64,000 nucleotides of DNA from Bosea sp. OAE506 (lineage in GTDB: Bacteria > Pseudomonadota > Alphaproteobacteria > Rhizobiales > Beijerinckiaceae), in contig NZ_JBEPOB010000001.1 of NCBI RefSeq assembly GCF_040546595.1, positions 2,419,001 to 2,483,000 on the forward strand. The letters are read 5' to 3'. Under the pieces are notes generated by a model. The model ran no database searches and had not been told where the DNA came from. It worked only from the letters and a program-made list of their open reading frames with translations. Positions 48,901 to 57,427 of this stretch are shown here, one piece after another; positions within the stretch are counted from its first letter, which is position 1, and each line of letters begins with the position of its first letter. The translations under genes and the position numbers were made by a program.

Positions 48901-49656
48901 ATGGTGTCTCCCGAGCGCGTCCATCTCGTCACCGGTGCTGCCAGCGGTATCGGCCGGGCGACGGCGCTGAGGCTGGCGGGGCCCGGCGTCGGGCTCGTGC
49001 TGCATACGGGCTCGAACGAGGCCGGGCTGGCGGCGGTCGCGGCCGCTGCGGGGGAGGCGGGTGCCGTCGTCGTCACCCTGCTGGGCGACATCGCCGAGGC
49101 TGCGACTGCGGAGCGCGCGGTGGCGCTGGCCGCTGAGCGCTTCGGCCGCCTCGATGCGATTGCGGCCGTGGCTGGGCATGCCCGCAAGGGTGCCATCATG
49201 GATCTGGCGGAGGCGGAGCTGCGCGGTGCCGTCGAGGATTCCGTCGTGGCCCTCCTGCGGCTGGCCCGACTGGCGCGGCCCCTGCTCAAGGCAAGCGGCA
49301 GCGGGCGCATCGTCGCGACGTCGTCCTTCACCGCCCATGCGCTGCGCACCGACATGCAGCCCTTCGCCGCCACCGCAGCCAGCCGCGCCGCGCTTGAGAC
49401 GACGGTCCGGCTCATGGCGCATGAGCTGGCGCCGGACGGCATCACGGTGAACGCGGTCGCGCCCGGGCTGATCCGCAAGGACGAGGGCAAGGGCAGCAAG
49501 CTTGCGGCCGAGGCGATTGCGCGGATGGAAGCGATCATCCCGATGGGGCGGCGCGGATTACCGGAAGAGGTCGCCGCCGCGATAGCGTTCCTCGCCTCCA
49601 CGGAAGCCTCCTACATCACGGGCCAGACGCTGCATGTCGATGGCGGGCTGGTCTGA
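48901..49656 (+). CDS. SDR-family protein lacking the catalytic Tyr and Lys
   Basis: A 251-residue Rossmann-fold short-chain dehydrogenase/reductase: cofactor motif VTGAASGIGRA (TGxxxGIG), IVATSSFTAHAL with the conserved Ser, and the C-terminal PGLIRKDEG and SYITGQTLHVDGGLV. The active-site YxxSK is replaced: Thr158-Ala-Ala-Ser161-Arg162. NNAG is also altered (AVAGHA). It probably binds NAD(P) but may not act as a normal reductase. The tRNA gene lies 58 bp upstream. Confidence 0.87.
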   Translation: MVSPERVHLVTGAASGIGRATALRLAGPGVGLVLHTGSNEAGLAAVAAAAGEAGAVVVTLLGDIAEAATAERAVALAAERFGRLDAIAAVAGHARKGAIMDLAEAELRGAVEDSVVALLRLARLARPLLKASGSGRIVATSSFTAHALRTDMQPFAATAASRAALETTVRLMAHELAPDGITVNAVAPGLIRKDEGKGSKLAAEAIARMEAIIPMGRRGLPEEVAAAIAFLASTEASYITGQTLHVDGGLV

Positions 49657-49742
49657 GCCGCAGACGGGGCGCCGCGACTTGCTCTAGCGCAAAGACGGGC
49701 GCGGCAGCTTGCCTATGATTTTCCGCCGAGCCGGTCGAACCG

Positions 49743-51110
49743 GTGCAGGGGGAAGCGGCCGTGCAAGCGCCTGGAACGACCTATCTCGACGAGCGCCTGC
49801 CGCGTTACACGAGCTATCCGACGGCGCCGCATTTTGCGGCTGATGTCGACGGCGATTGCTATGGCGACTGGCTTGGGGCGCTTTCGCCGGACACCAAGGG
49901 CTCGCTCTATCTGCACATCCCCTTCTGCCGGTCGATGTGCTGGTATTGCGGCTGCCACACCACGGTGGCGCTGCGCGACCCGCCGGTCGGCGCCTATCTG
50001 GGCATCCTGCGTCAGGAGATCGAGGCGGTCGCGGCGCGTCTGACGACGCCGCTCGATGTGCGCCATGTCCATTTCGGCGGCGGCACGCCGACGATACTGG
50101 CTCCCGACGATTTCGTCGAGCTCGTCGTGCTGCTGCGCCAGCGCTTTGCGCTGCACGCTGAAGCCGAGATCGCCGTCGAGATCGACCCGCGCCATCTCTC
50201 ACCGGCGATGGTCGAAGCCCTGCGCGAGGCCGGGGTCAACCGCGCCAGCCTCGGCGTGCAGAGCTTCGATCCGGAGGTCCAGCGCGCGATCAACCGCGTC
50301 CAGGGCGTCAGGCAGACGGCGGCCGTGATCGCGCAGCTGCGCGAGGCCGGCATCGCCGGGGTCAATCTCGATCTGATCTACGGGCTGCCGCGGCAGAGCA
50401 CGGCCTCCTGCGTCGAGACGGTCGAGCAATGCCTCGAGATGGAGCCCGACCGGTTCTCGATCTTCGGCTATGCCCATGTGCCGGACTTCAAGAAGCACCA
50501 GCAGCGGATCGCGCTGGCGGATCTACCCGATGGCGGGGCGCGGCACGAGCAGGCGGAGGCGATGGCCCAGCGCCTCGTCGATGCCGGCTATGTCCGCATC
50601 GGGCTCGATCATTTCGCGCGGCCGCAGGACGAGATGGCGCAGGCGCTCGGCAGCGGGCGGCTGCGGCGCAACTTCCAGGGCTACACCACCGATGGCTGCG
50701 AGGCGCTGATCGGGTTCGGCGCTTCCGCGATCGGGCGGCTGCCGCAGGGCTATGTCCAGAACGAGGTCGTCACCGGCCGCTATGCCGAGCGTATCCGCGA
50801 GGGCGGGCTGGCAACGGTGCGTGGCTACCGGCTCAGCGACGACGACCGGCTGCGGGCGGATCTGATCGAGCGGCTGATGTGCGACCTTTCGGTCGATGTC
50901 GAGGCGGTTTGCGCGCGCCATGGCGCCGATCCGGAGGAGCTGGCGCCGTCGCTCGCTCGGCTTGCGCCGCTGGTTCAGGACGGGATGGTGCAGCGAGAGG
51001 GCGCGCAAATCCGGATGCAGGAGCGGGCGCGACTCATGGTGCGCAAGGTCGCCTCGGCCTTCGACGCGCATATCGACCAGCCGGCGCGGCGCTACAGCCG
51101 CGCCGTGTAA
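49743..51110 (+). CDS. hemN: Oxygen-independent coproporphyrinogen III oxidase
   Basis: Radical-SAM enzyme that converts coproporphyrinogen III to protoporphyrinogen IX when oxygen is low. The 4Fe-4S cluster motif is CRSMCWYCGC (CxxxCxxC). Preceding it is YTSYPTAPHF, typical of true HemN; FGGGTPTIL and VNLDLIYGLPRQS bind SAM, and the C-terminal HemN domain is present. At about 455 aa it is full length. The start is GTG 49743 or the in-frame GTG at 49761. An FNR-like site upstream is too weak to call. Confidence 0.95.
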   Translation: MQGEAAVQAPGTTYLDERLPRYTSYPTAPHFAADVDGDCYGDWLGALSPDTKGSLYLHIPFCRSMCWYCGCHTTVALRDPPVGAYLGILRQEIEAVAARLTTPLDVRHVHFGGGTPTILAPDDFVELVVLLRQRFALHAEAEIAVEIDPRHLSPAMVEALREAGVNRASLGVQSFDPEVQRAINRVQGVRQTAAVIAQLREAGIAGVNLDLIYGLPRQSTASCVETVEQCLEMEPDRFSIFGYAHVPDFKKHQQRIALADLPDGGARHEQAEAMAQRLVDAGYVRIGLDHFARPQDEMAQALGSGRLRRNFQGYTTDGCEALIGFGASAIGRLPQGYVQNEVVTGRYAERIREGGLATVRGYRLSDDDRLRADLIERLMCDLSVDVEAVCARHGADPEELAPSLARLAPLVQDGMVQREGAQIRMQERARLMVRKVASAFDAHIDQPARRYSRAV

Positions 51111-51200
51111 GGCAGGATCGAAAAGATAGTGCAATCCCGCGAGCCCGGATTGCCTTAGCGGCTGGACGCTCCGAAACGACAGCGACGGACCGCCCCGCCC

Positions 51201-51920
51201 ATGACGACTCCCGCCCTCGTGATGCTCCACCGCGCAACGTCCGCGCCGCCCGCCACCACCTCGGGTCAGGGGCTCGGCCCGGCCGACCCCTTCGCCGCGG
51301 GCCGCGAGATGACCTGGCGGTCGGAAGCCGCGGCTGCCGGTCGAGGCGCCTTCGCCGGCGCCGTCGAGATCGCCGCCTTTCCGCATACGGAGACGCTCGT
51401 GGTGCTTGCCGGCGCACTGACGCTGTCGGTCGATGGCGGGCCTGCGCTTACCGTTGGGCCTCATACGGCGGTGGTGATCGGGCGCGGCACAAAGCTTCGG
51501 ATCGAGGCGGCGCCGGGCACCTTTTTCAGCTTCTATGCGCAGACGGCAGGCACCAGCGCGATGCCGGGTGCCACGCTGATCGCCCGTGATCTGGCGCTGT
51601 CGCCCTCGACGCCGCCGGCCCCGGAGGTCCTGCTCGGCCCGTCGCCGCAATGCCGCAGCCACAATGTCTTCACCGACGAGGCCGTACAGCTGCGCTCAGG
51701 CCTGTGGGATTCGACGCCCTATGCCCGGATTTCGCGTCCGCATCGCCTGTCCGAGCTGATGCACATCATCGAGGGTTCGGTCGATCTCACCATGGGCGAC
51801 GGCACCGTCGTCACCGTGGCGACGGGCGAGACCGTCTTCGTGCCGCAGGGCGCGCCCTGCGCCTGGACCAGCCGCGTCCATGTCGCGAAGTACTACGTCG
51901 TTCAGGAGAACGTCGGCTGA
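51201..51920 (+). CDS. Bicupin protein
   Basis: A 239-residue protein of two cupin barrels. The first is degenerate (IAAFPHTETLVVLAGALTLSV). The second is of Cupin_3/DUF861 type, with RPHRLSELMHIIEGSVDLTMGDG and TGETVFVPQGAPCAWTS. His/Glu residues that could hold a metal are in the second barrel. Its stop shares a base with the ATG of the following GNAT gene (TGATG), so the two are translationally coupled. Function unknown; it starts the amine-catabolism block. Confidence 0.85.
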   Translation: MTTPALVMLHRATSAPPATTSGQGLGPADPFAAGREMTWRSEAAAAGRGAFAGAVEIAAFPHTETLVVLAGALTLSVDGGPALTVGPHTAVVIGRGTKLRIEAAPGTFFSFYAQTAGTSAMPGATLIARDLALSPSTPPAPEVLLGPSPQCRSHNVFTDEAVQLRSGLWDSTPYARISRPHRLSELMHIIEGSVDLTMGDGTVVTVATGETVFVPQGAPCAWTSRVHVAKYYVVQENVG

Positions 51921-52780
51921 TGGGCGACACGCTGATCCGGGACGCGGCCATGCTGCGCGACATCGCGCCGGCCGACGCCGCGTCCTGCGCCGGTCTCGCC
52001 CGCGCGGTCGGCTGGCCGCACCGCGCCGAAGACTGGGAGATGGCGATCGGACTCGGCCATGGCGTGGTCGCGACGCTGGGCGAAGAGGTCGTGGCGACCG
52101 CGCTCTGGTGGCCCTATGGCGCGTATCACGCGACGCTGGGCATGATCATCGTCTCGCCGGAGCATCAGGGGGCCGGGCTCGGCCGGCGGCTGATGCAGGC
52201 CCTTCTCTCGCAGACCGAGGGGCGTTCGCTGCTGCTGAACGCCACCGTTGCCGGCCAGCCGCTCTACGAGAAGCTCGGCTTCGTCCTCTGTGGCGCCATC
52301 CGCCAGTATCAGGGCCAGGCCGGCGCCATCGCGGGCCCGGTGCTCGCCGAGGGCACGACGCTGCGCCCGGCTACGCTGGCCGATCTGCCGGTGCTGGACA
52401 AGCTCGACGAAGCGGCCACCGGCCTGCCGCGCGGGCCGCTGCTGCGCGCGGTTTTGAGTGAAGGCGAGGGCACGGTGCTGATGCGCGGCGGCGAGGCTGC
52501 GGGCTTCAGCATGATGCGCCGCTTTGGGCGCGGCCTCGTGATCGGGCCCGTGGTGGCTGCGGATCTTGCGGATGCGCAGGCGTTGCTGGCGCATGGTTTG
52601 CAGGCGCGGCAGGGGCAGTTCGTGCGGGTGGATATCGAGGACGGTTCGCCGCTCGTCGATCTGCTGACCGGGGCCGGTCTCAAGCCGGTCGATCGCGTCA
52701 ACAGCATGGTTCGCGGCACATTGCCGACGCCGACGGGCTCGCTCCGCCGCTACACGCTCGCCAGCCAGGCGCTGGGCTGA
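51920..52780 (+). CDS. Tandem-GNAT acetyltransferase (paralogue 1)
   Basis: A 286-residue protein with an N-terminal GNAT domain (MIIVSPEHQGAGLGRRLM is the acetyl-CoA loop; LYEKLGFVLCGAIRQYQG is motif B) and a second, more diverged domain with an Acetyltransf_18-like segment. It is clearly paralogous to the product of 56371-57270, with shared VGWPHRxEDW and IGLGHGxVA. It overlaps the bicupin gene by 1 bp and is followed 10 bp later by the hydroxyacid dehydrogenase. Substrate unknown. Confidence 0.87.
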   Translation: MGDTLIRDAAMLRDIAPADAASCAGLARAVGWPHRAEDWEMAIGLGHGVVATLGEEVVATALWWPYGAYHATLGMIIVSPEHQGAGLGRRLMQALLSQTEGRSLLLNATVAGQPLYEKLGFVLCGAIRQYQGQAGAIAGPVLAEGTTLRPATLADLPVLDKLDEAATGLPRGPLLRAVLSEGEGTVLMRGGEAAGFSMMRRFGRGLVIGPVVAADLADAQALLAHGLQARQGQFVRVDIEDGSPLVDLLTGAGLKPVDRVNSMVRGTLPTPTGSLRRYTLASQALG

Positions 52781-52790
52781 AGGGAAGACG

Positions 52791-53717
52791 ATGGCACTGC
52801 TCTACAAGTCGGATCCGGTCCGCGGCGCCGAATGGGCGAAGATCCTCGCGGAGAAGGCGCCGGAGCTCTCCTTCCGGATCTGGCCCGATATCGGCGACCC
52901 CACGGAGATCCGCTATTTCGTCGCCTGGATGCCGCCGGACGATCTCGCCGAGCGCTTTCCCAATCTCGAACTGCTGATGTCCTCGGGGGCCGGCGTCGAT
53001 CATCTCGATCTGTCGAAGCTGCCGCCGGACCTGCCGGTGGCGCGCATGATCGAGACCGGCATCGTCGACGGCATGGTCGAATACGTCTCGATGGCCGTGC
53101 TCAGCCTGCATCGCGACCTGATCGATTATGTCGGCCAGCAGCGCGCCGAGATCTGGCAGCAGATTCGCGTGCGCCCCGCTTCGACCCGGCGGGTCGGGGT
53201 GCTCGGGCTCGGCATGCTCGGCGAGGCCTGCTGCCGGATGCTGCGCACGCTCGGCTTCCAGGTCGCGGGGTGGAGCCGCTCCGGCCGCGACATCGAGGGC
53301 GTGACCTGTTTTGCGGGCACGGAGAGCCTGCCGGATTTCCTGGGCCGGACCGATATCCTCGTCTGCCTGCTGCCGCTGACGGAGGAGACGCGCGGCATGC
53401 TCGGCGCCGCGCTCTTCGCGCAACTGCCGAAGGGCGCGCGGCTGGTCAATGTCGGCCGGGGCGGGCATCTCGACCAGGAGGCGCTGCTGTCGGCGCTCGA
53501 CAGCGGCCAGATCTCGGCCGCGGTGCTCGACGTCTGCACGCCCGAGCCGCTGACACCCGGCCACCGGCTCTGGAGCCATCCGCGCGTGCTGCTGACTCCG
53601 CATATCGCCAGCATGACCCAGCCGGAGACCGCCGTGGACCTCGTGCTGGAAAACCTGCGCCGCCACAAGGCAGGCGAACCGCTCCTGGGGGCGGTCGACC
53701 GACAGCGCGGCTACTGA
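52791..53717 (+). CDS. 2-hydroxyacid dehydrogenase (GhrA-like glyoxylate/hydroxypyruvate reductase)
   Basis: A 308-residue D-2-hydroxyacid dehydrogenase. The NAD(P) motif VGVLGLGMLGEACCRML is central. The catalytic Arg is in LVNVGRGGHLD, the Glu follows in CTPEPL, and the His is in LLTPHIASMTQPETA. The length and the lack of a canonical N-terminal ACT or extension match GhrA. It probably reduces glyoxylate or a related 2-oxoacid. It starts 10 bp after the GNAT gene in the same operon. Confidence 0.9.
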   Translation: MALLYKSDPVRGAEWAKILAEKAPELSFRIWPDIGDPTEIRYFVAWMPPDDLAERFPNLELLMSSGAGVDHLDLSKLPPDLPVARMIETGIVDGMVEYVSMAVLSLHRDLIDYVGQQRAEIWQQIRVRPASTRRVGVLGLGMLGEACCRMLRTLGFQVAGWSRSGRDIEGVTCFAGTESLPDFLGRTDILVCLLPLTEETRGMLGAALFAQLPKGARLVNVGRGGHLDQEALLSALDSGQISAAVLDVCTPEPLTPGHRLWSHPRVLLTPHIASMTQPETAVDLVLENLRRHKAGEPLLGAVDRQRGY

Positions 53718-53881
53718 GGCCTTCAGCCGCCTTCCCAAAGGCAAAGCACGATCTGCTGCGCGGGGCGGCGAAATGGGCAGGTCGTGTCGCGAGCGGCGCC
53801 GAAGGCCGTGCCGAAGCCTCACAAGGCCGTTCTAACCTCTTCGCAGGATGGTTGATCCATCCGCGGAGGTCGAAGAGGTCC

Positions 53882-54316
53882 ATGCACGAGCCAGCCCCGG
53901 TCGAGCCCGCCCTGCACGAGAGCGGGATGACGATGTCCGCGCTGCCCGCCAGCCACGGGATCCGGCGCGCGCTCGGTCATATCGAACGCCATTTCACCGA
54001 TGCGATCTATCTCGAGGACCTCGCGGCGCTGGCGGGCCTGAGCGTCTGCCGCTTCGTGACGGTGTTCCGCCGCCAGGTCGGGCTGACGCCGCACCGCTAC
54101 ATCTGCCATCGCCGGATCGGCTATGCGAAGCGGCTGCTGCGCGACGGCGTGCCGATGGCGCAGGCGGCGTCCGAGGCCGGGTTCTTCGACCAGAGCCATT
54201 TCTCGCGCCATTTCAAGAATATCTGCGGCATCACGCCCGGGCGCTATCTGCGCGAGATGGGCGGCATGCCGCGCCGGCGAGCCGGGGCCGAAGCCTCGCT
54301 CCAGAGCGCCGCCTGA
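53882..54316 (+). CDS. AraC-family regulator, HTH domain only
   Basis: A 144-residue protein that is essentially the double-HTH DNA-binding domain: IRRALGHIERHFTDAIYLED, LAALAGLSVCRFVTVFRRQVG, then MAQAASEAGFFDQSHFSRHFKNICGI. There is no sensor domain, as in MarA/SoxS-type regulators. ATG 53882 is the natural start. It lies directly upstream of the aminotransferase gene and is likely a local activator. Confidence 0.88.
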   Translation: MHEPAPVEPALHESGMTMSALPASHGIRRALGHIERHFTDAIYLEDLAALAGLSVCRFVTVFRRQVGLTPHRYICHRRIGYAKRLLRDGVPMAQAASEAGFFDQSHFSRHFKNICGITPGRYLREMGGMPRRRAGAEASLQSAA

Positions 54317-54358
54317 ACTTCACGAAGCCACCACCGATCTGCGCCGCAGGAGCCCGCC

Positions 54359-55753
54359 ATGTCCGTCAATTCGCTCGAAGCGCTCGACCGCCTCCATTGG
54401 GTCCACCCGGTCGCCAACTGGGCCGGGCATGAGAAGCGCGGCGTCACCATCATGAAGTCGGCCAAGGGCGCCTTCATCACGGATTCGGAAGGGCATGAGC
54501 TGATCGACGGCTTCGCCGGGCTGTGGTGCGTCAATGTCGGCTACGGGCATGAGAGCATCGTCGAGGCCGCCGCTGCGCAGATGCGCGAGCTGCCCTATGC
54601 CACAGGCTATTTCTCGTTCGGCAGCGAACCCGCGATCCGGCTGGCCGCCAAGCTCGCCGAACTCCTGCCCGGAGACCTCAACCACATCTATTTCTCGCTC
54701 GGCGGCTCGGATGCCATCGACGGGGCGCTGCGGCTGATCCAGTTCTACTACAACGTCACCGGCCGGCCGACGAAGAAGGCGATCCTTTCGCTGGAGCGCG
54801 GCTATCACGGCTCGAGCTCGACCGGGGCCGGCGTCACCGCGCTGCCGGCCTTCCATGCGAATTTCGATTTCCCGGCGCATGTCCGGCACTATGTCGCCGC
54901 GCCTTACGCCTATCGCAATCCGACCGGCTCCGACGACGCCTCGGTGATCGTGGCCAGCGTCGCCTCGCTGCGGGCCAAGGTCGCGGAGCTGGGTGCTGAG
55001 AATGTCGCCGCCTTCTTCTGCGAGCCGGTGGTCGGCTCGGGTGGCGTCATCGTGCCGCCGAAGGGCTGGCTCAAGGCGATGCGCGACACGGCTGCCGAAC
55101 TCGATATCCTGTTCCTCGCCGACGAGGTCATCACCGGCTTCGGCCGGACGGGGCCGATGTTCGCCTGCGAGGGGGAGGGCGTCGTGCCCGATCTGATGAC
55201 GATGGCCAAGGGGCTGACCTCGGGCTACGCGCCGCTGGGCGCGCTGGCGATCGGCGAGAAAATCTACCGCGGCATCAAGGACAATGCGCCTGAGGGCGGC
55301 CCCATCGGTCATGGCCAGACCTATTCCGGCCATCCGGTCTCGGCGGCCGTCGCGCTCGAAGTGCTCCGGCTCTATGACGAGGGCGGCATCCTCGCCAATG
55401 GCCAGCGCGTCGGCGCCTATTTCGAGAAGAAGCTCGCCACCCTGGCCGATCATCCGCTGGTCGGCGAGGTGCGGGCGCGCGGCCTGCTCGCCGGCATCGA
55501 ACTCGTCGCCGACAAGGCGAGCAAGGACAAGCTGCCGCGCAGCATCAAGCTGGCCGACCATCTCTTCGCCCGCGGCTATGCCAATGGCGTGATCTTCCGC
55601 GCCTTCGCCGACGACATCATCGGGCTTGCGCCACCGCTCTGCTGCAGCGAGAGCGAGATCGACCTGATCGTCTCGCGCCTGCGCCAGACGCTCGACGACA
55701 TGCTCGATCTGCCCGAGGTGCAGGCGGCCATGGCGCCCGCTAAGGCGGCCTGA
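54359..55753 (+). CDS. Class III (omega) aminotransferase
   Basis: A 464-residue PLP enzyme. PLP Lys284 is in TMAKGLTSGYAPLGA; FFCEPVVGSGGVIVPP and FLADEVITGFGRTG carry the PLP ring-stacking and Asp residues. It opens HWVHPVANWAGHEKRG like polyamine and beta-alanine/taurine aminotransferases. Likely substrates are primary amines or omega-amino acids, with pyruvate as acceptor. GCAGGAG precedes the start. Lrp and GNAT genes follow; oxidases and ALDH nearby would handle the aldehydes. Confidence 0.9.
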   Translation: MSVNSLEALDRLHWVHPVANWAGHEKRGVTIMKSAKGAFITDSEGHELIDGFAGLWCVNVGYGHESIVEAAAAQMRELPYATGYFSFGSEPAIRLAAKLAELLPGDLNHIYFSLGGSDAIDGALRLIQFYYNVTGRPTKKAILSLERGYHGSSSTGAGVTALPAFHANFDFPAHVRHYVAAPYAYRNPTGSDDASVIVASVASLRAKVAELGAENVAAFFCEPVVGSGGVIVPPKGWLKAMRDTAAELDILFLADEVITGFGRTGPMFACEGEGVVPDLMTMAKGLTSGYAPLGALAIGEKIYRGIKDNAPEGGPIGHGQTYSGHPVSAAVALEVLRLYDEGGILANGQRVGAYFEKKLATLADHPLVGEVRARGLLAGIELVADKASKDKLPRSIKLADHLFARGYANGVIFRAFADDIIGLAPPLCCSESEIDLIVSRLRQTLDDMLDLPEVQAAMAPAKAA

Positions 55754-55859
55754 GGCGGCGCGATCCTTGCTTTGCCCGGAGGCGCCGACGGTCTAGGTTG
55801 ACGCGACGGCGGCGTCTCCGTGAGGGGCTGCGCGCCGGGGTTGGGGTGAGGCTTTCGTC

Positions 55860-56348
55860 GTGACACCGGGTGTGCGGCTCGACCGCATCGACATGAAGAT
55901 CCTGATCGAGCTGCAGAACAACAGCCGGATCACCAACGTCAATCTGGCCGATGCGGTCGGCCTTTCGCCGAGTCCCTGCCTGCTGCGCGTCAAGCGGCTG
56001 GAGCAGGCGGGGTTCATCTCCGGCTATGGCGCGACGATCAACCTGCAGAAGCTCGGCGAGACGATCACCGTCTTCACCGAGGTGACTCTGGCCGACCATA
56101 CCAAGGAGTATTTCATCCGCTTCGAGACGGCCCTGCGCCGGGTCGACGAAGTGGTGGAGTGCCACATGGTGAGCGGCGGCTACGACTATCTCGTCAAGTT
56201 CGTCACGCGCGGGCTGACGCATTACCAGTCGCTGATCGAGACCCTGCTCGACCGCAACATCGGCATCTCCAAGTATTTCAGCTACGTCGTGATCAAGTCG
56301 CCGATCCAGAAGCCGGGTTACCCGCTGCCGGTGTTGTTCGACGTTTGA
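55860..56348 (+). CDS. Lrp/AsnC-family regulator
   Basis: A 162-residue regulator: HTH VRLDRIDMKILIELQNNSRI, VNLADAVGLSPSPCLLRVKR, and RAM domain VFTEVTLADHTKEYFIRF, CHMVSGGYDYLVKFVTRGL. Start GTG 55860. Located just downstream of the aminotransferase gene, it probably responds to an amino-acid effector and controls this catabolic block. It is convergent with the second GNAT gene. Confidence 0.9.
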   Translation: MTPGVRLDRIDMKILIELQNNSRITNVNLADAVGLSPSPCLLRVKRLEQAGFISGYGATINLQKLGETITVFTEVTLADHTKEYFIRFETALRRVDEVVECHMVSGGYDYLVKFVTRGLTHYQSLIETLLDRNIGISKYFSYVVIKSPIQKPGYPLPVLFDV

Positions 56349-56370
56349 GCAATGCGGGTCCCTGCTGGGC

Positions 56371-57270
56371 TTATCCGAGCGCCTGGTTGACCAGCCCGAA
56401 GATGCGCGCAGGACCGGTGGGGCCGTGGCTGCGGCCGCGGATCATCGGGGTGACCGTGTCGAAGATCGTCAGGCCGCAGGATTCGAGGAAAGCGCCGAAG
56501 GCGCCCTGTTCCTGCGCGGTATCGACGCGCAGGAATTCGCCCTGATGGGCCTCGACATGCGGCGTGAGCAGAGCGATCGCCATCTCGTCATCCTCAGCCA
56601 CGATGGGCCCGACGACATGGCCCCGGCCGAAGGGGCGGCATAGCGCAAAGCCGACGACCGCGCCGTCACGCTCCAGCAGCGTGCCCACCGAGGTCGAGAG
56701 CAGGGCAGCGAGTGCGGTGCGGCGATCGGCGCCATAAGCGCTCGCGTCGAGGGCGGCGAGCGCGTCGAGATCGGCCGGGACGACCGGGCGCAGGCCGGGC
56801 GGGGCGGCGAACGGGGCAGGGGCCGGCAGCGTCTTGCCCTGATGCTGGAAGACTCGGCCGATCGGCTCGAATCCGAGCGAGCGGTAGAGCCTGTAGCCGG
56901 CCTTGGTGGAGTTGAGGCGCAAATCGCGCGTACCCGACTGCGCGAAAATCATGTCCATCAGTTCGCGGCCGGCGCCCTGCGCCTGCAGTCGCGGCGAGGT
57001 GATAACCATGCCCACCGTCGCGAAGCTCTCGCCGAAGGGCCACCACATCGCCGAGCCGAGCGCCCGGCCGATCGCGTCGCAGGCGACGATGCCGTGGCCG
57101 AGCCCGATGACGAGCCGCCAATCCTCGGGGCGATGCGGCCAGCCGACGCCGATCGAGAGTTGATGCAGCTGGTCGAGATCGGATTCCGCCATCGGCCTGA
57201 TGGCGATCTCGTAGCCAAGCCGGCGCTTTGCCGTTTTGTAAGCCAAGGCCTGTGCCTCACGGGAAGTCAC
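56371..57270 (-). CDS. Tandem-GNAT acetyltransferase (paralogue 2)
   Basis: A 299-residue two-domain GNAT protein. N-terminal IAIRPMAESDLDQLHQLSIG, acetyl-CoA loop MVITSPRLQAQGAGRELMD, motif B YRLYRSLGFEPIGRVFQHQG; the second domain has LRPVVPADLDALAALDASAYG. It is a paralogue of the gene at 51920-52780. I start at GTG 57270. It is divergent from the FAD oxidoreductase across an AT-rich promoter region. The acceptor is unknown; an amine or amino acid would fit the block. Confidence 0.86.
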   Translation of the reverse strand: MTSREAQALAYKTAKRRLGYEIAIRPMAESDLDQLHQLSIGVGWPHRPEDWRLVIGLGHGIVACDAIGRALGSAMWWPFGESFATVGMVITSPRLQAQGAGRELMDMIFAQSGTRDLRLNSTKAGYRLYRSLGFEPIGRVFQHQGKTLPAPAPFAAPPGLRPVVPADLDALAALDASAYGADRRTALAALLSTSVGTLLERDGAVVGFALCRPFGRGHVVGPIVAEDDEMAIALLTPHVEAHQGEFLRVDTAQEQGAFGAFLESCGLTIFDTVTPMIRGRSHGPTGPARIFGLVNQALG

Positions 57271-57299
57271 CGATCATAGGGCCGCGGAGGCTGCTCGGG

Positions 57300-57335
57300 A
57301 ATAGCATAATTCATACAATACAGCAGGTTAGGGTC
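57300..57335. promoter_or_regulatory. AT-rich divergent promoter region
   Basis: GAATAGCATAATTCATACAATACAG is the most AT-rich stretch of the region and lies between the divergent GNAT and FAD oxidoreductase genes. It could hold promoters for both and an Lrp site. No individual box is clear enough to call. Confidence 0.3.
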
Positions 57336-57427
57336 GTGCAAGCTGCGTGTTCCCCGCCCGGCGCGGCTGCCTCGCGCCTGCGCGCGAGCGCTGGCCGGGC
57401 CCTGCTCCCGATCGAGGCCGATTCACG

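Noticed and set aside
49679..49692. FNR-like site TTGCTCTAGCGCAA before hemN
   Set aside because: Only the outer TTG...CAA match the TTGAT-N4-ATCAA consensus. hemN is often FNR-controlled, but this match is too weak to annotate.
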